Positions 36,950-47,080 are shown, numbered from the stretch's first letter. The stretch is 64,000 bases of DNA from Vagococcus teuberi (GCF_001870205.1 NZ_CP017267.1:1476501-1540500); one strand, 5' to 3'. Notes: generated by a model from the sequence alone, not told the origin. A program made the numbers and translations.

Positions 36950-38098
36950 ATGAATAAAAACATGCTAAATACTTATTATCAACTACCTAATGAAAGCTTA
37001 TTAATGGAGTTTACAGACTTAGCGAGTAAAACACCAAACTTACTTAATCTTTCTATAGGAGACCCAGATATTACAACACCTAAAGAAATAATCGATGCCG
37101 CATTTAAAGATGTGGCAAATGGACACACGCACTATACCGCCTCTGATGGTAGCGATGATTTTCTAACAAGTGTGGTAAATTTTTACCAAACACAATATGG
37201 TTTAACATTTGAAAAAAATCAAGTACGCGCTACTGTAGGTGCCTTACAAGGAATGTATTTAACTCTTCAAGTTCTACTAAACGAAGGTGATGAAGTGATT
37301 ATACATGAACCATATTTTTCTCCTTATAAAACACAAGTCATTGAAGCTGGTGGTATACCAGTTATTATTCCCACTTATGAAAAAGATGGGTTCCAAATTG
37401 ATCCAACTATTTTAAAAGACGCTATCACACCAAAAACAAAAGCAATTATTATCAATTCGCCAAATAATCCAACAGGTGCTGTCTTTTCAAAAGAAACACT
37501 AACGAAAATAGCGGAACTTGCAACAAAACATAATTTATTTATCTTATCAGATGAAGTATATGAAGCATTCACGTTTGGTGAAGAATTTACACCAATAGCA
37601 TCTCTTGCTCCTGAGAACACCATAACATTTAGTAGTTTTTCAAAAACTTTTGCTATGACTGGTTGGAGAATAGGCTATATGATTGCGCCCAAATACATTA
37701 ATGATGCCTGTCATTTGTTATCTGAAGATGTGACTTACTCTGCCCCTACCCCTTCTCAACGTGCTGGTATTTATGCACTTGATAACTATCAAGCTGTATC
37801 AAAAGATGTCGTAGAATTATTTAAAACTAGACTAGAATACATCGAAAAACGTGTGAAAGACATTCCTTTTATGACTTTGCATTCACTTAAAGGAAGTATT
37901 TATGCCTTTATCAACATTAGTCAAACAGGATTAAATTCTGTTGATTTTGCTAAAAAATTACTAACAGAACAACAAGTTTTAGTTATTCCAGGTCAAGCAT
38001 TTGGAGAAAGTGGAACAAACTTTATCAGACTGGCCGCAACACAAGATATCCCCGTTTTAAAAGAAGCCTTTGATCGCACTGAAAAACTAACATTTTAG
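36950..38098 (+). CDS. PLP-dependent aminotransferase, class I
   Basis: A 382-residue fold-type I aminotransferase. The PLP lysine lies in TFSSFSKTFAMTGWRIGYM; INSPNNPTGAVFSKE and FIRLAATQD (the substrate-carboxylate Arg) are conserved. It resembles aspartate or aromatic aminotransferases (AspC/AraT/PatA group); the substrate cannot be fixed from sequence. Its place behind an amino-acid importer suggests use of the imported compound. Confidence 0.9.
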   Translation: MNKNMLNTYYQLPNESLLMEFTDLASKTPNLLNLSIGDPDITTPKEIIDAAFKDVANGHTHYTASDGSDDFLTSVVNFYQTQYGLTFEKNQVRATVGALQGMYLTLQVLLNEGDEVIIHEPYFSPYKTQVIEAGGIPVIIPTYEKDGFQIDPTILKDAITPKTKAIIINSPNNPTGAVFSKETLTKIAELATKHNLFILSDEVYEAFTFGEEFTPIASLAPENTITFSSFSKTFAMTGWRIGYMIAPKYINDACHLLSEDVTYSAPTPSQRAGIYALDNYQAVSKDVVELFKTRLEYIEKRVKDIPFMTLHSLKGSIYAFINISQTGLNSVDFAKKLLTEQQVLVIPGQAFGESGTNFIRLAATQDIPVLKEAFDRTEKLTF

Positions 38099-38158
38099 TT
38101 TTCTATTATTTTATCAATCAAACTTTTTATGATACACTACGCTAAAGGAGAGATGATT

Positions 38159-38422
38159 ATGGTAAAAAAACATTCACTAATTGATTTGAAAAATAGTATT
38201 CTTTCATCACATATGTATATCTCAGAAGGTAAAATAATTATCATTTATAATAACTCTGAACGCTTTGTTTATGACGACATGGAATTTTTTGAACTTGTTT
38301 ATAGTGGTAATGATTTGTATCTCAATTTCTCAAGAAAAGGCACCGATGAACGGTACGATGATCATATCAATTTAACCACTGTTCACAATATCAATGGTGT
38401 TTTAATTAATCCCGCTGGTTAA
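38159..38422 (+). CDS. Small hypothetical protein
   Basis: An 87-residue soluble protein that I do not recognise. It is rich in Ile, Asn and Tyr, with alternating short beta-like stretches (KIIIIYNNSERFVYDDMEFF) and no membrane segment. The ATG at 38159 lies eight bases behind AAAGGAG. It has its own terminator, so it is probably a single-gene transcript. Confidence 0.65.
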   Translation: MVKKHSLIDLKNSILSSHMYISEGKIIIIYNNSERFVYDDMEFFELVYSGNDLYLNFSRKGTDERYDDHINLTTVHNINGVLINPAG

Positions 38423-38448
38423 GTCCCAATAAGTTTTGGGGCTTTTTA
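38422..38448 (+). terminator. Terminator after the small hypothetical gene
   Basis: AGTCCCAA pairs with TTGGGGCT around a short loop, followed by TTTTT. Confidence 0.65.
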
Positions 38449-38545
38449 TTTTATTTTTTAGGGCGCCTTAATATTTTTTTCCATCTTTTCTAAATGATAG
38501 GTTGTCTGATATACTTGCCTTCGTATCATTTAAGGAGTGAGTTTA

Positions 38546-39424
38546 TTGACAAAAAGGATAAATGAAATCAAACAAGCTGAAAAAGGAGCAATCATCTCGA
38601 TATTTGCCTATATCTTCCTAGCTATTATTAAACTGGCTGCAGGGTATTATGGACAATCACAAGCTCTATCTGCTGACGGGTTAAATAACTTTACTGATAT
38701 GATCGCTTCAATTGCAGTATTAATTGGATTAAAGTTATCAAGAAAGCCTGCTGACAACGAACACCGATATGGACACTGGAAAGCCGAAAATGTCGCGTCT
38801 TTATTAACGTCACTAATTATGTTTGCTGTTGGGGTTCAAGTTGTGATGGACGGTGTTCACTCGGTTATTGACAAGCAAATGGAACAACCTAGTCAACTGG
38901 CTGCTTACGTTGGATTATTTTCAGCTGTAATTATGTATGGAGTGTATCTTATCAATAAAAAAATTGCTCAAAAAAATAATAGCCAAGCACTTCATGCGGT
39001 TGCCAAAGATAATTTGAGTGACATGCTTACAAGTATTGGTACATCTGTCGCTGTCTTTGCCGCATCATTTAAACTAGGATGGCTTGATACACTAACAGCA
39101 ATTATTATTGGCTGCATTATTTTGAAAACAGCTTTTGAAATTTTTAAGGAAAGTACATTTTATTTATCCGATGGCTTTGATAAAGATTTGTTAGCTTTAT
39201 ATAAAGATGATATCCTTAAAATGGATGGAATCATGGATGTCGTGAGTATCCGTGCAAGAAGTTTAGGGGCTAATGTCTTTTTAGATGTTGTTGTATCAAT
39301 GAACCCAAACTTAACGGTAGAAAAAAGTCACCATCTAGTGGATAATCTAGAGAGTGACTTAAAAGAAAAATATGAGATTTTTGATATTGATGTCCATGTC
39401 GAACCATTCTATCCAAGTAAATAA
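38546..39424 (+). CDS. Cation diffusion facilitator (CDF) transporter
   Basis: A 292-residue CDF efflux protein with six hydrophobic segments. The metal sites are SADGLNNFTDM in helix II and DNLSDMLTS in helix V, and a cytoplasmic C-terminal domain follows. The DxxxD pair points to Mn, Zn or Fe efflux; a DtxR-type manganese/iron regulator is encoded 2 kb away. The start is probably TTG at 38546, eight bases behind AAGGAG; a GTG nine bases earlier lies too close to that site. Confidence 0.92.
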   Translation: MTKRINEIKQAEKGAIISIFAYIFLAIIKLAAGYYGQSQALSADGLNNFTDMIASIAVLIGLKLSRKPADNEHRYGHWKAENVASLLTSLIMFAVGVQVVMDGVHSVIDKQMEQPSQLAAYVGLFSAVIMYGVYLINKKIAQKNNSQALHAVAKDNLSDMLTSIGTSVAVFAASFKLGWLDTLTAIIIGCIILKTAFEIFKESTFYLSDGFDKDLLALYKDDILKMDGIMDVVSIRARSLGANVFLDVVVSMNPNLTVEKSHHLVDNLESDLKEKYEIFDIDVHVEPFYPSK

Positions 39425-39443
39425 GTGATAAGGATTTGATACT

Positions 39444-40580
39444 ATGTCAATAAAACGCAAAATCGGAATTATAGGTGGCGGAATCGTTGGGTCGACTGCT
39501 GCCTTTTATCTTTCTAACGATCCAGAAGTTGAGTTGCTATTGTTTGATGATGGCAAAGGACAAGCAAGTAGTGCGGCTGCAGGTATTATTTCCCCTTGGC
39601 TATCTCAAAGAAGAAACAAAGAATGGTATTTTTTAGCTCGAGAAGGGGCTAAATTTTACTCTGACTATATGAGTGATTTAGCTAAATATCTAGATACAAA
39701 AAAAATCTACAAAAAAACAGGTACTTTACTTTATAAAAAGACACCAAAATTATTGGATAAATTGGAAAAAATTGCTTATGATAGACGCAAAGAAGCCCCT
39801 GAAATTGGCGAGATTGAAAGATTATCTGGTAAAGATATTCAAGAGCAATTCCCTTTTGTCACATCTGATGAGGATGCTCTCTTTATTACAGGTGGTGCAA
39901 AAATTGACGGAGAAAATTTAGTTAAAAACATACATCATTTATTAAAGGAAAAGAAGCAGTTAAAACAAACGCGTGTTACTAATCTATCTATTTCTGATGA
40001 TAAATGGGTTATCACAACAGATGAAGACTCTGTTGTGGTGGATGATGTGATTATTGCCGCTGGGGCGTGGTTACCTCGTTTACTCGAATCATTAAACCTA
40101 TCAGTTGATATTAGACCTCAAAAAGGACAATTAATCGAAATCCAAACAGATATAGAAACAACTGATTTACCAGTTATCATGCCTGTTGGGGAATCAGATA
40201 TCATTCCTTTTTACAATGGAAAAATATTAGTCGGTGCCACACATGAAAATGATGAAGGCTTTGACTTAACACCAGAAAATAAGTTACTCAACCAATTAAA
40301 AGAAATAGCGACTCAAACAGTTGGTCAACTAGCTGATTATGGCATTGATAGTTACCGTGTAGGAACACGTGCTTATACTTCTGATTTCCTACCATTTTTT
40401 GGTGAAGTTGAAAACCTAAGTAATTTACTAGTAGCAAGTGGGCTTGGTTCATCTGGGTTGACAACTGGGCCAATTATTGGTAAAACAATGGTAGATTGGT
40501 TATACAATAAAAAGACGTTATTTGAGTCTTACAAACATCAACCTAATCATTACATTCAACCAAAGATGAAGGGAGAATAA
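39444..40580 (+). CDS. FAD-dependent amino-acid oxidoreductase (DadA/ThiO-like)
   Basis: A 378-residue flavoprotein. The FAD-binding Rossmann motif GIIGGGIVGSTAAFYLS opens the protein, VIIAAGAWLPRLLESLN is the second FAD contact, and a DAO-type substrate domain lies between. The C-terminal LVASGLGSSGLTTGPIIGK closes the fold. Members oxidise glycine or D-amino acids; the substrate is unknown. It is followed by a tiny gene with a GGGAG site at a three-base distance. Confidence 0.88.
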   Translation: MSIKRKIGIIGGGIVGSTAAFYLSNDPEVELLLFDDGKGQASSAAAGIISPWLSQRRNKEWYFLAREGAKFYSDYMSDLAKYLDTKKIYKKTGTLLYKKTPKLLDKLEKIAYDRRKEAPEIGEIERLSGKDIQEQFPFVTSDEDALFITGGAKIDGENLVKNIHHLLKEKKQLKQTRVTNLSISDDKWVITTDEDSVVVDDVIIAAGAWLPRLLESLNLSVDIRPQKGQLIEIQTDIETTDLPVIMPVGESDIIPFYNGKILVGATHENDEGFDLTPENKLLNQLKEIATQTVGQLADYGIDSYRVGTRAYTSDFLPFFGEVENLSNLLVASGLGSSGLTTGPIIGKTMVDWLYNKKTLFESYKHQPNHYIQPKMKGE

Positions 40581-40583
40581 CAG

Positions 40584-40739
40584 ATGGGATTAACATTTAA
40601 GAAAAAAGATTCTTTAGAAAAAATGTTTGAAGAATTTGCCATTGAACCAAAAGAAGATAAAAAAAATACACCTGAAGTAAAGAAAGAAACAACAACTGTC
40701 AATTTTTCAGTTAATCAAAAAACAGAAGATAAAAAATAA
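40584..40739 (+). CDS. 51-residue SPJ_0845-like small protein
   Basis: A short charged protein starting MGLTFKKKDSLEKMFEEFAI and ending in a Lys/Glu/Thr-rich tail. It resembles the small SPJ_0845-type proteins of streptococci and enterococci (recalled similarity). Its function is unknown. GGGAG precedes the ATG, and the gap to the oxidoreductase gene is three bases, so they are cotranscribed. A terminator follows directly. Confidence 0.7.
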   Translation: MGLTFKKKDSLEKMFEEFAIEPKEDKKNTPEVKKETTTVNFSVNQKTEDKK

Positions 40740-40771
40740 AAAATCCACAACACTCGTTGCGGATTTTTTAT
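40737..40771. terminator. Bidirectional terminator before gcvH
   Basis: AAAAAATCC and GGATTTTTT flank CAAC/GTTG, between convergent genes. Confidence 0.8.
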
Positions 40772-41049
40772 TTTACAATATATAACCAAGCATCTTTTTC
40801 ATCTAATAGCTTGGGATTTTTTTCTGCTGCTTCATTGATTGACACAACCACTCCAGAAACAGGAGAGTCATACTCAACAACTGCTTTTTCAGCTTCAAGT
40901 TCCACAACTGGTTCACCTGCTATTACTTCTTTTCCAACTTTTGGTAACATCGCAAATGTGATACTTCCTAAATCATCTTGAGCAGTCGATGTTAAGCCAA
41001 CTTTTTTACCTTCTGATACTTCTTTCACCCATAATGTTTCTTCTGACAT
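40768..41049 (-). CDS. gcvH: Short GcvH-like lipoyl protein
   Basis: A 93-residue lipoyl-domain protein, shorter than the usual 125-130 residues because the C-terminal helices are missing. The opening WVKEVSEGKKVGLTSTAQ and LGSITFAMLPKVG align with GcvH, and Lys55 in ELEAEKAVVEYDSP is the lipoylation site. No other glycine-cleavage genes are nearby, so it more likely serves as the lipoate carrier for transfer to other complexes. It lies 16 bases after the ArsC-like gene, the yusI-yusH order of Bacillus. Confidence 0.88.
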   Translation of the reverse strand: MSEETLWVKEVSEGKKVGLTSTAQDDLGSITFAMLPKVGKEVIAGEPVVELEAEKAVVEYDSPVSGVVVSINEAAEKNPKLLDEKDAWLYIVK

Positions 41050-41065
41050 ACCAACACATCCTTTA

Positions 41066-41422
41066 TTATTTTAACAATAACTCTTCATATTCTGATTCTT
41101 TAAATCCTAATAACACTTTATCGCCTAATTCTAAAATAGGACGCTTAATCAACATGCCATCAGCAGTTAAATGTGTTGCAGCCTCTTCTTTAGAAAAATC
41201 ATTTACCATATCTTTTAAGTGTTGTTCTCTATATCTTACTCCACTCGTATTAAAAAAACGGCGAATTGGGTAATCATTTGTTTCCATCCAAGAAACAAGC
41301 TGTTCTTTTGTAGGTGGTGTTTCAATCATGTCGATTAATTTATAATCAATCTGGTGCTCGTCTAACCAAGCAATGGCTTTTTTACATGTAGAACATTTTG
41401 GGTACCAATAAAATGTAGTCAT
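41066..41422 (-). CDS. ArsC/Spx-family thioredoxin-fold protein (YusI-like)
   Basis: A 118-residue protein with the redox motif CSTC at residues 10-13 (YWYPKCSTCKKAIAWLDEH). The ArsC/Spx fold follows, with RRFFNTSGVRYRE and ADGMLIKRPILELGD. It may be a reductase or an Spx-like modulator; true arsenate reductase activity is not implied. The ATG at 41422 is chosen over a 17-codon extension. It is coupled to gcvH, as in Bacillus yusI-yusH. Confidence 0.87.
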   Translation of the reverse strand: MTTFYWYPKCSTCKKAIAWLDEHQIDYKLIDMIETPPTKEQLVSWMETNDYPIRRFFNTSGVRYREQHLKDMVNDFSKEEAATHLTADGMLIKRPILELGDKVLLGFKESEYEELLLK

Positions 41423-41582
41423 TTTCTCACCTTCACTTCCCTTATTTTGTACGTATCTAGTATAGCATATCAATTATTAAAAAAAAGGGGACAAATTTCC
41501 TTTTTACTGATATATTTTCAGTTTTTATGATAAAATAAATGAGTTAATATATTTTAGCAATTAATTAGTAGGAGGGACAATT

Positions 41583-42245
41583 ATGTCAAGATCTTCCAAT
41601 AAAGAAGACTATTTAAAAGCGATTTATGAGAACAATGGCATTGACGAATTTGTTTCAAATAAAACACTCTCCCAACATCTTCATGTATCCCCTGCGTCTG
41701 TTAGCGAAATGGTTGAAAAGCTACAAAAAGATGGATTGATTGAGTATAAACCGTATACTGGAGCAAAATTGACTCTTGAAGGATTAAATCAAACGATTAT
41801 TATCATTAGAAACCATCGAATTATCGAAACCTTTTTATACGATAAATTAGGATATTCTTTATACGATTTGCATCACCTATCTGAAGAACTAGAACATGTT
41901 AAAGACTCCGTATTCTTTAATAGATTATATGATTATTTAGGAAATCCAACCAACTGTCCCCATGGTGGTATCATACCAACACAAGACAACTACAGAGAAC
42001 AAGCAATTATTCCCTTGACCCAATTTAGTATTGGCGACACTCCTATTATTGGCCGAGTTATGGACGATGTGTCAGTCTTAACTTATCTTGACAGCATTAA
42101 TCTATCAATTGGTGACACTATCACTATAATAGATATTGATGAATTTAATGAACTAATTATATTTAAGATTAATAAGGATAATTCTCAACACCATATTAGC
42201 CATAAACAGGCTAGTATTATTTTTTCAACAAACGAAACATCTTAA
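41583..42245 (+). CDS. DtxR/MntR-family metal-dependent regulator
   Basis: A 220-residue iron/manganese-dependent repressor. The N-terminal winged helix (NKTLSQHLHVSPASVSEMVE) is followed by the dimerisation and metal-binding domain (NHRIIETFLYDKLGYS, HLSEELEHVKD, NCPHGG). A C-terminal SH3-like FeoA domain completes it. The length matches the streptococcal/enterococcal ScaR/EfaR type. The gene is monocistronic with GGAGGG upstream. Manganese uptake genes are the probable targets, though none are in this window. Confidence 0.92.
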   Translation: MSRSSNKEDYLKAIYENNGIDEFVSNKTLSQHLHVSPASVSEMVEKLQKDGLIEYKPYTGAKLTLEGLNQTIIIIRNHRIIETFLYDKLGYSLYDLHHLSEELEHVKDSVFFNRLYDYLGNPTNCPHGGIIPTQDNYREQAIIPLTQFSIGDTPIIGRVMDDVSVLTYLDSINLSIGDTITIIDIDEFNELIIFKINKDNSQHHISHKQASIIFSTNETS

Positions 42246-42251
42246 AACATA

Positions 42252-42290
42252 AGCAGCGACTATAGAATATAACTATAATCGCTGCCTTTT
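42252..42290. terminator. Bidirectional terminator, DtxR gene / rodA
   Basis: GCAGCGA pairs with TCGCTGC, with an inner TATAG/CTATA helix and T/A-rich sides, between convergent genes. Confidence 0.7.
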
Positions 42291-43460
42291 AATTTTTATC
42301 GATGTATAATGATATGTCATATTCATCACCAAGCCAACAGCTATCATATTACTTAACAAAGCTGATCCACCTTGACTAATAAATGGAAGCGGAATTCCCG
42401 TAAGTGGTAATAAACCGATATTTGCCCCAATATTTTCAAAAACATGGAATACAATCATCATCACAACACCTGCTGTAATATATGAGAAAAAAACATTTTT
42501 TGTTTCAAAACAAGTTTTAATCATACGATATACTAACAATAAGTACATCAAGATAACAAATACACTTCCAATAAATCCAAAATTTTCTGCAACTACTGAA
42601 AAAATCATGTCTGATGATCTCACTGGAACATAGATATCTGTCACATTAAATCCTTTACCAAAAAAACCACCTGTTGCAATGGCTAATAAGGCCTGTACTT
42701 GCTGATAAGATTGGTTATTCGGATCAAAGAAAGGATCAATCCAGGCATCTATTCTAGCAAATTGGTAAGCTTTGAATCCTAATTTATATAAAAATTCTCT
42801 ACCGCTATCTGTTGTGACTAAATATATCAATATCAATCCTAAAAATAGCGCAAGTGTTACCACAGCTAAAATTATTTTCCACGAAATACCAGATACTAAA
42901 AACACGCCACCTAGTATCGCTAAAAAGACCAGCATCGTACCAAAATCATTTTGTAGATTTAACAAAATAGCAATAGGTAACGTTACTAAAAGCATTTTTC
43001 CTACTAGTAATCCATCTGTTTTTATATCTCGTACTTGATACATTTGATTATGACCTGTCACAATATAAGACAACATCAAAATATATAAAATCTTAACCAA
43101 CTCAGCTGGTTGAAATGTTACTGACCCAAAACGAAACCAATTTTTAGATCCGGTTTCTAACGCAAGTGGGACATCATAAACAAATAATAATAACATCATT
43201 AAAATCAAACCTAAGATATAAGCATATGGCGTTAGTTTCCATATAATTTCTGGTTTAATGATCATTGTTACATACAATGAAGCTCCTCCAATGGCATACC
43301 AGAGTACTTGCTGTAACATTTTTTTTAAAACATCTGTTGAAGAGTACTCACCACTGATTGCCACATACATTGACATCAATCCGATAATACTTAGAAAGAA
43401 AACTGGTAATAGAATCCGATAATTAATCTGATGAAACTCCCTTTTTTCCGTTCGTAACAT
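42273..43460 (-). CDS. rodA: Rod-shape SEDS glycosyltransferase RodA
   Basis: A 395-residue SEDS protein with about ten hydrophobic segments. The signatures include GSKNWFRFGSVTFQPAELVK and, near the end, GLLPLTGIPLPFISQGGSAL. SEDS proteins polymerise peptidoglycan with a partner class B penicillin-binding protein. FtsW is the alternative; the short N-terminus and the pairing with a LapA-like gene favour RodA. It follows the lapA gene after three bases. Confidence 0.88.
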   Translation of the reverse strand: MLRTEKREFHQINYRILLPVFFLSIIGLMSMYVAISGEYSSTDVLKKMLQQVLWYAIGGASLYVTMIIKPEIIWKLTPYAYILGLILMMLLLFVYDVPLALETGSKNWFRFGSVTFQPAELVKILYILMLSYIVTGHNQMYQVRDIKTDGLLVGKMLLVTLPIAILLNLQNDFGTMLVFLAILGGVFLVSGISWKIILAVVTLALFLGLILIYLVTTDSGREFLYKLGFKAYQFARIDAWIDPFFDPNNQSYQQVQALLAIATGGFFGKGFNVTDIYVPVRSSDMIFSVVAENFGFIGSVFVILMYLLLVYRMIKTCFETKNVFFSYITAGVVMMIVFHVFENIGANIGLLPLTGIPLPFISQGGSALLSNMIAVGLVMNMTYHYTSIKIKRQRL

Positions 43461-43463
43461 AAA

Positions 43464-43889
43464 CTAATCCTTCATCGTTTCTGTTAACTCATTTGTTTGT
43501 GTACTTGAGTTGGGATCAGCTGGGGTACTCATCATTTGATTAACTAGTCTATGACGTAAATCTGATAATTCTAACTGGCTTTCTTTATATTTTTCCTCTA
43601 ACGTTGATAAATATTCTGAACTGGTGTCATCAAGTGGACTAGCTTTTAAATCTTCAAGTTTTTTATTTAGCTCTTTAACCGTTCTATTTTTCTTCCAAAT
43701 AGTCCCCATTGTCCCAATTAATGTAATAATCGCACCAATGATAACAGATGATATAATAATTAAAACAAGTGGTACACGTTGCTTGGTAAATATAAAATTA
43801 ATCGTTATTGGTTGAGCATTTATTACAGCAAACAACACGACTACAAATAGTAATAACAAAATAACAATCGTCTTCGTTGTGTTTTTCAT
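43464..43889 (-). CDS. LapA-domain membrane protein
   Basis: A 141-residue protein with two N-terminal hydrophobic segments separated by the short NAQPITINFIF loop characteristic of the LapA (DUF1049) domain. A cytoplasmic coiled coil (KNRTVKELNKKLEDLK, then EEKYKESQLELSDLRHRL) and a polar tail follow. Its role in Gram-positives is not known. It lies directly upstream of rodA and is probably cotranscribed. Confidence 0.85.
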   Translation of the reverse strand: MKNTTKTIVILLLLFVVVLFAVINAQPITINFIFTKQRVPLVLIIISSVIIGAIITLIGTMGTIWKKNRTVKELNKKLEDLKASPLDDTSSEYLSTLEEKYKESQLELSDLRHRLVNQMMSTPADPNSSTQTNELTETMKD

Positions 43890-43907
43890 TTTATTTTCTT
43901 CAACCCC

Positions 43908-44705
43908 TTACTTTTTATTAAACAATCCACCTGCTAAAAAATCCCCTAACCTTGGAAATAGTGTATAACCAATGCTACCTACTTCCATAATCCAAGGTGT
44001 GTTGATTTCTCTTTTGGATTTTCCAAAGTTATCAACTACTTTTTTCGCAAGTTTTTCTGGTTCTGTGACAAAGCCTGATACTTGTTTCAAATACTCACCT
44101 GTTGGATCTGCTGTATCGAAAAAGGCTGTTCTCATTGGTCCTGGATTGACTGTTAAAACATGAATCCCAAATGGTTTTAATTCTAAACGTAATGCATTTG
44201 AAAAGCCAAGCACGGCAAACTTCGTAGCAGCATAGACACTCGATTTTGGTGTCGCTATTTTTCCAGCTTGAGACGCAATATTGATCACATGCCCTTTTTT
44301 GTTTTCAATCATTCTTAAAGCAATTTTTTGTGTTAGAGTCATAAGTCCTAACACATTAACTGAAAACATTAACTCAATGTCTTCTTGTTTTGTATCAATA
44401 AACGGCTTAAAGATTCCAACTCCAGCATTATTAACAAGGACATCAATAACTATCTCTTCTTTATCAAGATAGCTCACTAAGTTTTCAACACTTGTATAAT
44501 CACTAATATCAAGCTGTTTTATCATAACAGTTCCACGAGTCATAGATTGCGCAGTCCTTGCGACTTTTTGCAACTTGTCTACATTTCTAGCACAAAGTAT
44601 TAGTGACGCATTTTTTTTAGCTGCTTCATAAGCGATTGCTTCACCCAATCCACTAGAAGCACCAGTAATTAAAACCAGTTTATTTTTTAAAGTTTTTACT
44701 GACAA
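43908..44705 (-). CDS. Short-chain dehydrogenase/reductase
   Basis: A 265-residue SDR. The nucleotide loop is TGASSGLGEAI, NNAG lies in DVLVNNAGVGIF, and the catalytic tetrad Ser...Tyr-x3-Lys is visible as SQAGKIATPKSSVYAATKFA. The substrate is unknown. It follows rnz on the same strand after a short gap and may share its transcript. Confidence 0.9.
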   Translation of the reverse strand: MSVKTLKNKLVLITGASSGLGEAIAYEAAKKNASLILCARNVDKLQKVARTAQSMTRGTVMIKQLDISDYTSVENLVSYLDKEEIVIDVLVNNAGVGIFKPFIDTKQEDIELMFSVNVLGLMTLTQKIALRMIENKKGHVINIASQAGKIATPKSSVYAATKFAVLGFSNALRLELKPFGIHVLTVNPGPMRTAFFDTADPTGEYLKQVSGFVTEPEKLAKKVVDNFGKSKREINTPWIMEVGSIGYTLFPRLGDFLAGGLFNKK

Positions 44706-44719
44706 AATATCTCCTCCTT

Positions 44720-45649
44720 TTATTTTACCAAAGGAATATCAAATACATCAAAATCTTTAACTATGGTTGAATTTTTAAAAACAGTTTGTGCTTCAGTTTG
44801 TAATTCTAAAGCTTGTCTTCCTAAATACCGGGCACTGATATGAGTTAAAAATAACTGTTTAGCATTTGCTTTTTTCGCTACAGTTGCTGCCTGTAAACTC
44901 GTTGAATGATAATAATTACGGGCAAGTTTACCTTCTGATGCACTAAATGTGCTTTCATGCACCAAAACATCTGCTCCTTCAGCTAATGTATAACAATTCG
45001 GATGCGTTCTTGTATCACCAAGAATCGTCACAACTCGGCCCTTAATATCTGGTCCTAAGTAGTCTTTTCCATCAATAGTACGACCATCTTCTAAAGTAAC
45101 GATTTCACCATCTTTAATTTTTTTATAAATTGGACCTGGCATGACGTTTTCGTCACGTAATTTCTGAACGTTTAATTCCCCTGGATAATCTTTTTCAACA
45201 ACACGATACCCAAAGCACTCAATTCGATGGTCCAAATAATCACAATACACACTAAATGTCTTGTCATCAAAAATAAGTCCTTCTTTTTCAATTTCGATAA
45301 ATTTAATCGGGTATTTTAAATGTGTGTCAGATATCTTCAGACTCAACTCAATATAGTCTTTGATTCCTTTAGGACCATATATTTCAAGTTTATCTGTTCC
45401 ACCTTGAAATGACCGACTGCTGATTAAACCAGGTAATCCCAATATATGATCACCATGTAAATGTGTCACAAATATTTTAGCAATTTTTCGAGGTCGAATG
45501 GTTGTATTTAAAATCTGTTGCTGCGTGCCTTCTCCACAATCAAATAACCATACTTCGTTTCTTTCATCTAATAACTTTAAAGCAATGCTTGTCACATTAC
45601 GTTGTTTGGCAGGTACACCTGCACCTGTTCCTAAAAATTGTAGTTCCAT
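44720..45649 (-). CDS. rnz: Ribonuclease Z
   Basis: A 309-residue metallo-beta-lactamase-fold endonuclease that removes tRNA 3' trailers. The zinc-binding motif [16 protein letters not shown] is intact. [14 protein letters not shown] opens the protein, and [20 protein letters not shown] and FLTHISARY supply the later ligands. Standard length for the family. Confidence 0.95.
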   Translation of the reverse strand: MELQFLGTGAGVPAKQRNVTSIALKLLDERNEVWLFDCGEGTQQQILNTTIRPRKIAKIFVTHLHGDHILGLPGLISSRSFQGGTDKLEIYGPKGIKDYIELSLKISDTHLKYPIKFIEIEKEGLIFDDKTFSVYCDYLDHRIECFGYRVVEKDYPGELNVQKLRDENVMPGPIYKKIKDGEIVTLEDGRTIDGKDYLGPDIKGRVVTILGDTRTHPNCYTLAEGADVLVHESTFSASEGKLARNYYHSTSLQAATVAKKANAKQLFLTHISARYLGRQALELQTEAQTVFKNSTIVKDFDVFDIPLVK

Positions 45650-45734
45650 TTTTCCCCTGCTTTTCTTTCATTCTTTTTTACTACCAACTATTGTATCAAT
45701 TTTTAAAGAGTATCGCACCTTTAAAACAAAAAAA

Positions 45735-45757
45735 TGAGAAAGAATATCTCTTTCTCA
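45735..45757 (-). terminator. Terminator after obg
   Basis: TGAGAAAGA pairs with TCTTTCTCA, followed on the minus strand by TTTTTTT. Confidence 0.75.
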
Positions 45758-45763
45758 CTTCTT

Positions 45764-47080
45764 TTAGTCAACAAATTCAAATACAAAGTCTTTGATGCGA
45801 ACTAAATCGCCATCTTTTGCTCCCATAGTTCGAAGTGTTTCATCAACACCCATGCCACGTAGCTGACGAGCAAACTTCATGGTACTTTCTTCTCTATCAA
45901 AGTTTGTCATAACAAATAGTTTTTCTAATTTATCACCTGATAAGACCCAAGTTGCGTCATCTTCACGAGAGACAGTAAACTCTGGTTCATCTTCTTTGAA
46001 TGTATAGTTAACCACATCTTCCTCTTCTTCATCTTCAAAGTAAAGAGGAAATTCTGGCGTTACTTCTAATAAATCTGCTGTAGCATTTAGTAACGGTGCC
46101 ACACCTTGTTGCGTCACACCTGATATTGGGAATATTTTAATATCATCTTCCCATTCATCTGTTTTTAACTCAGCTAATTTTTTCTTAAATTCAACCAAAT
46201 TTTCTTCTGCTTCTGGCATATCCATTTTATTAGCAACAATAAGTTGCGGTCTTTCCATTAAACGTAAATCATAAGATTCCAACTCTTTATTAATCAATAA
46301 ATAGTCTTCAAATGGATCTCGCCCTTCCATTCCACTCATATCTACCACATGTAAAATTACGCGAGTTCTTTCAATATGACGTAAAAATTGGGTTCCTAAA
46401 CCAACACCCTCTGAAGCCCCTTCGATCAGTCCTGGTAAATCTGCCATAACAAAACTACGCCCATCACTTGTTGTGACCATCCCTAAGTTTGGGACAATCG
46501 TTGTAAAATGATATGCACCGATTTTTGGTCTAGCTTTTGATACGATAGATAATAGCGTTGATTTTCCAACTGAAGGAAATCCTACTAACCCTACATCTGC
46601 TAAAACTTTTAATTCTAATTCTAGTTTTCTTTCTTGACCTGGTTCACCATTTTCAGATATTTCAGGTGCTGGATTTCTTGGTGTTGCAAAACGAATGTTT
46701 CCACGTCCACCACGTCCACCTTTAGCCACTAAAAGTGTTTGCCCTTTAACTAACAAATCACCTAAAACTTGACCTGTTTCAACATCTCTTACGACTGTAC
46801 CTGGGGGAACGCTGACATATGTATCTTCAGCCCCTCTACCATGCATGCCTTTACTCATACCATGCTCACCAGGAGTTGCCTTAAAATGTCGATTGTATCT
46901 AAAATCCATTAACGTACGTAGACCTTCATCTACTTGAAATATAATACTTCCACCACGACCACCATCTCCACCAGCTGGTCCACCGTCTGGAACATATTTT
47001 TCTCGTCTAAATGCCACCATACCGTCTCCACCATTACCGGCTTTTACGTCAATCGTTACTTGATCTAAAAACATGGACAT
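45764..47080 (-). CDS. obg: GTPase Obg/CgtA
   Basis: A 438-residue ribosome-assembly and stress GTPase. The Gly-rich Obg fold ([20 protein letters not shown] onward) is followed by the G domain with [17 protein letters not shown] and NKMD. A C-terminal OCT domain ends at VFEFVD. It acts in 50S maturation. Gene order obg-rnz-SDR is typical of enterococci. Confidence 0.97.
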   Translation of the reverse strand: MSMFLDQVTIDVKAGNGGDGMVAFRREKYVPDGGPAGGDGGRGGSIIFQVDEGLRTLMDFRYNRHFKATPGEHGMSKGMHGRGAEDTYVSVPPGTVVRDVETGQVLGDLLVKGQTLLVAKGGRGGRGNIRFATPRNPAPEISENGEPGQERKLELELKVLADVGLVGFPSVGKSTLLSIVSKARPKIGAYHFTTIVPNLGMVTTSDGRSFVMADLPGLIEGASEGVGLGTQFLRHIERTRVILHVVDMSGMEGRDPFEDYLLINKELESYDLRLMERPQLIVANKMDMPEAEENLVEFKKKLAELKTDEWEDDIKIFPISGVTQQGVAPLLNATADLLEVTPEFPLYFEDEEEEDVVNYTFKEDEPEFTVSREDDATWVLSGDKLEKLFVMTNFDREESTMKFARQLRGMGVDETLRTMGAKDGDLVRIKDFVFEFVD

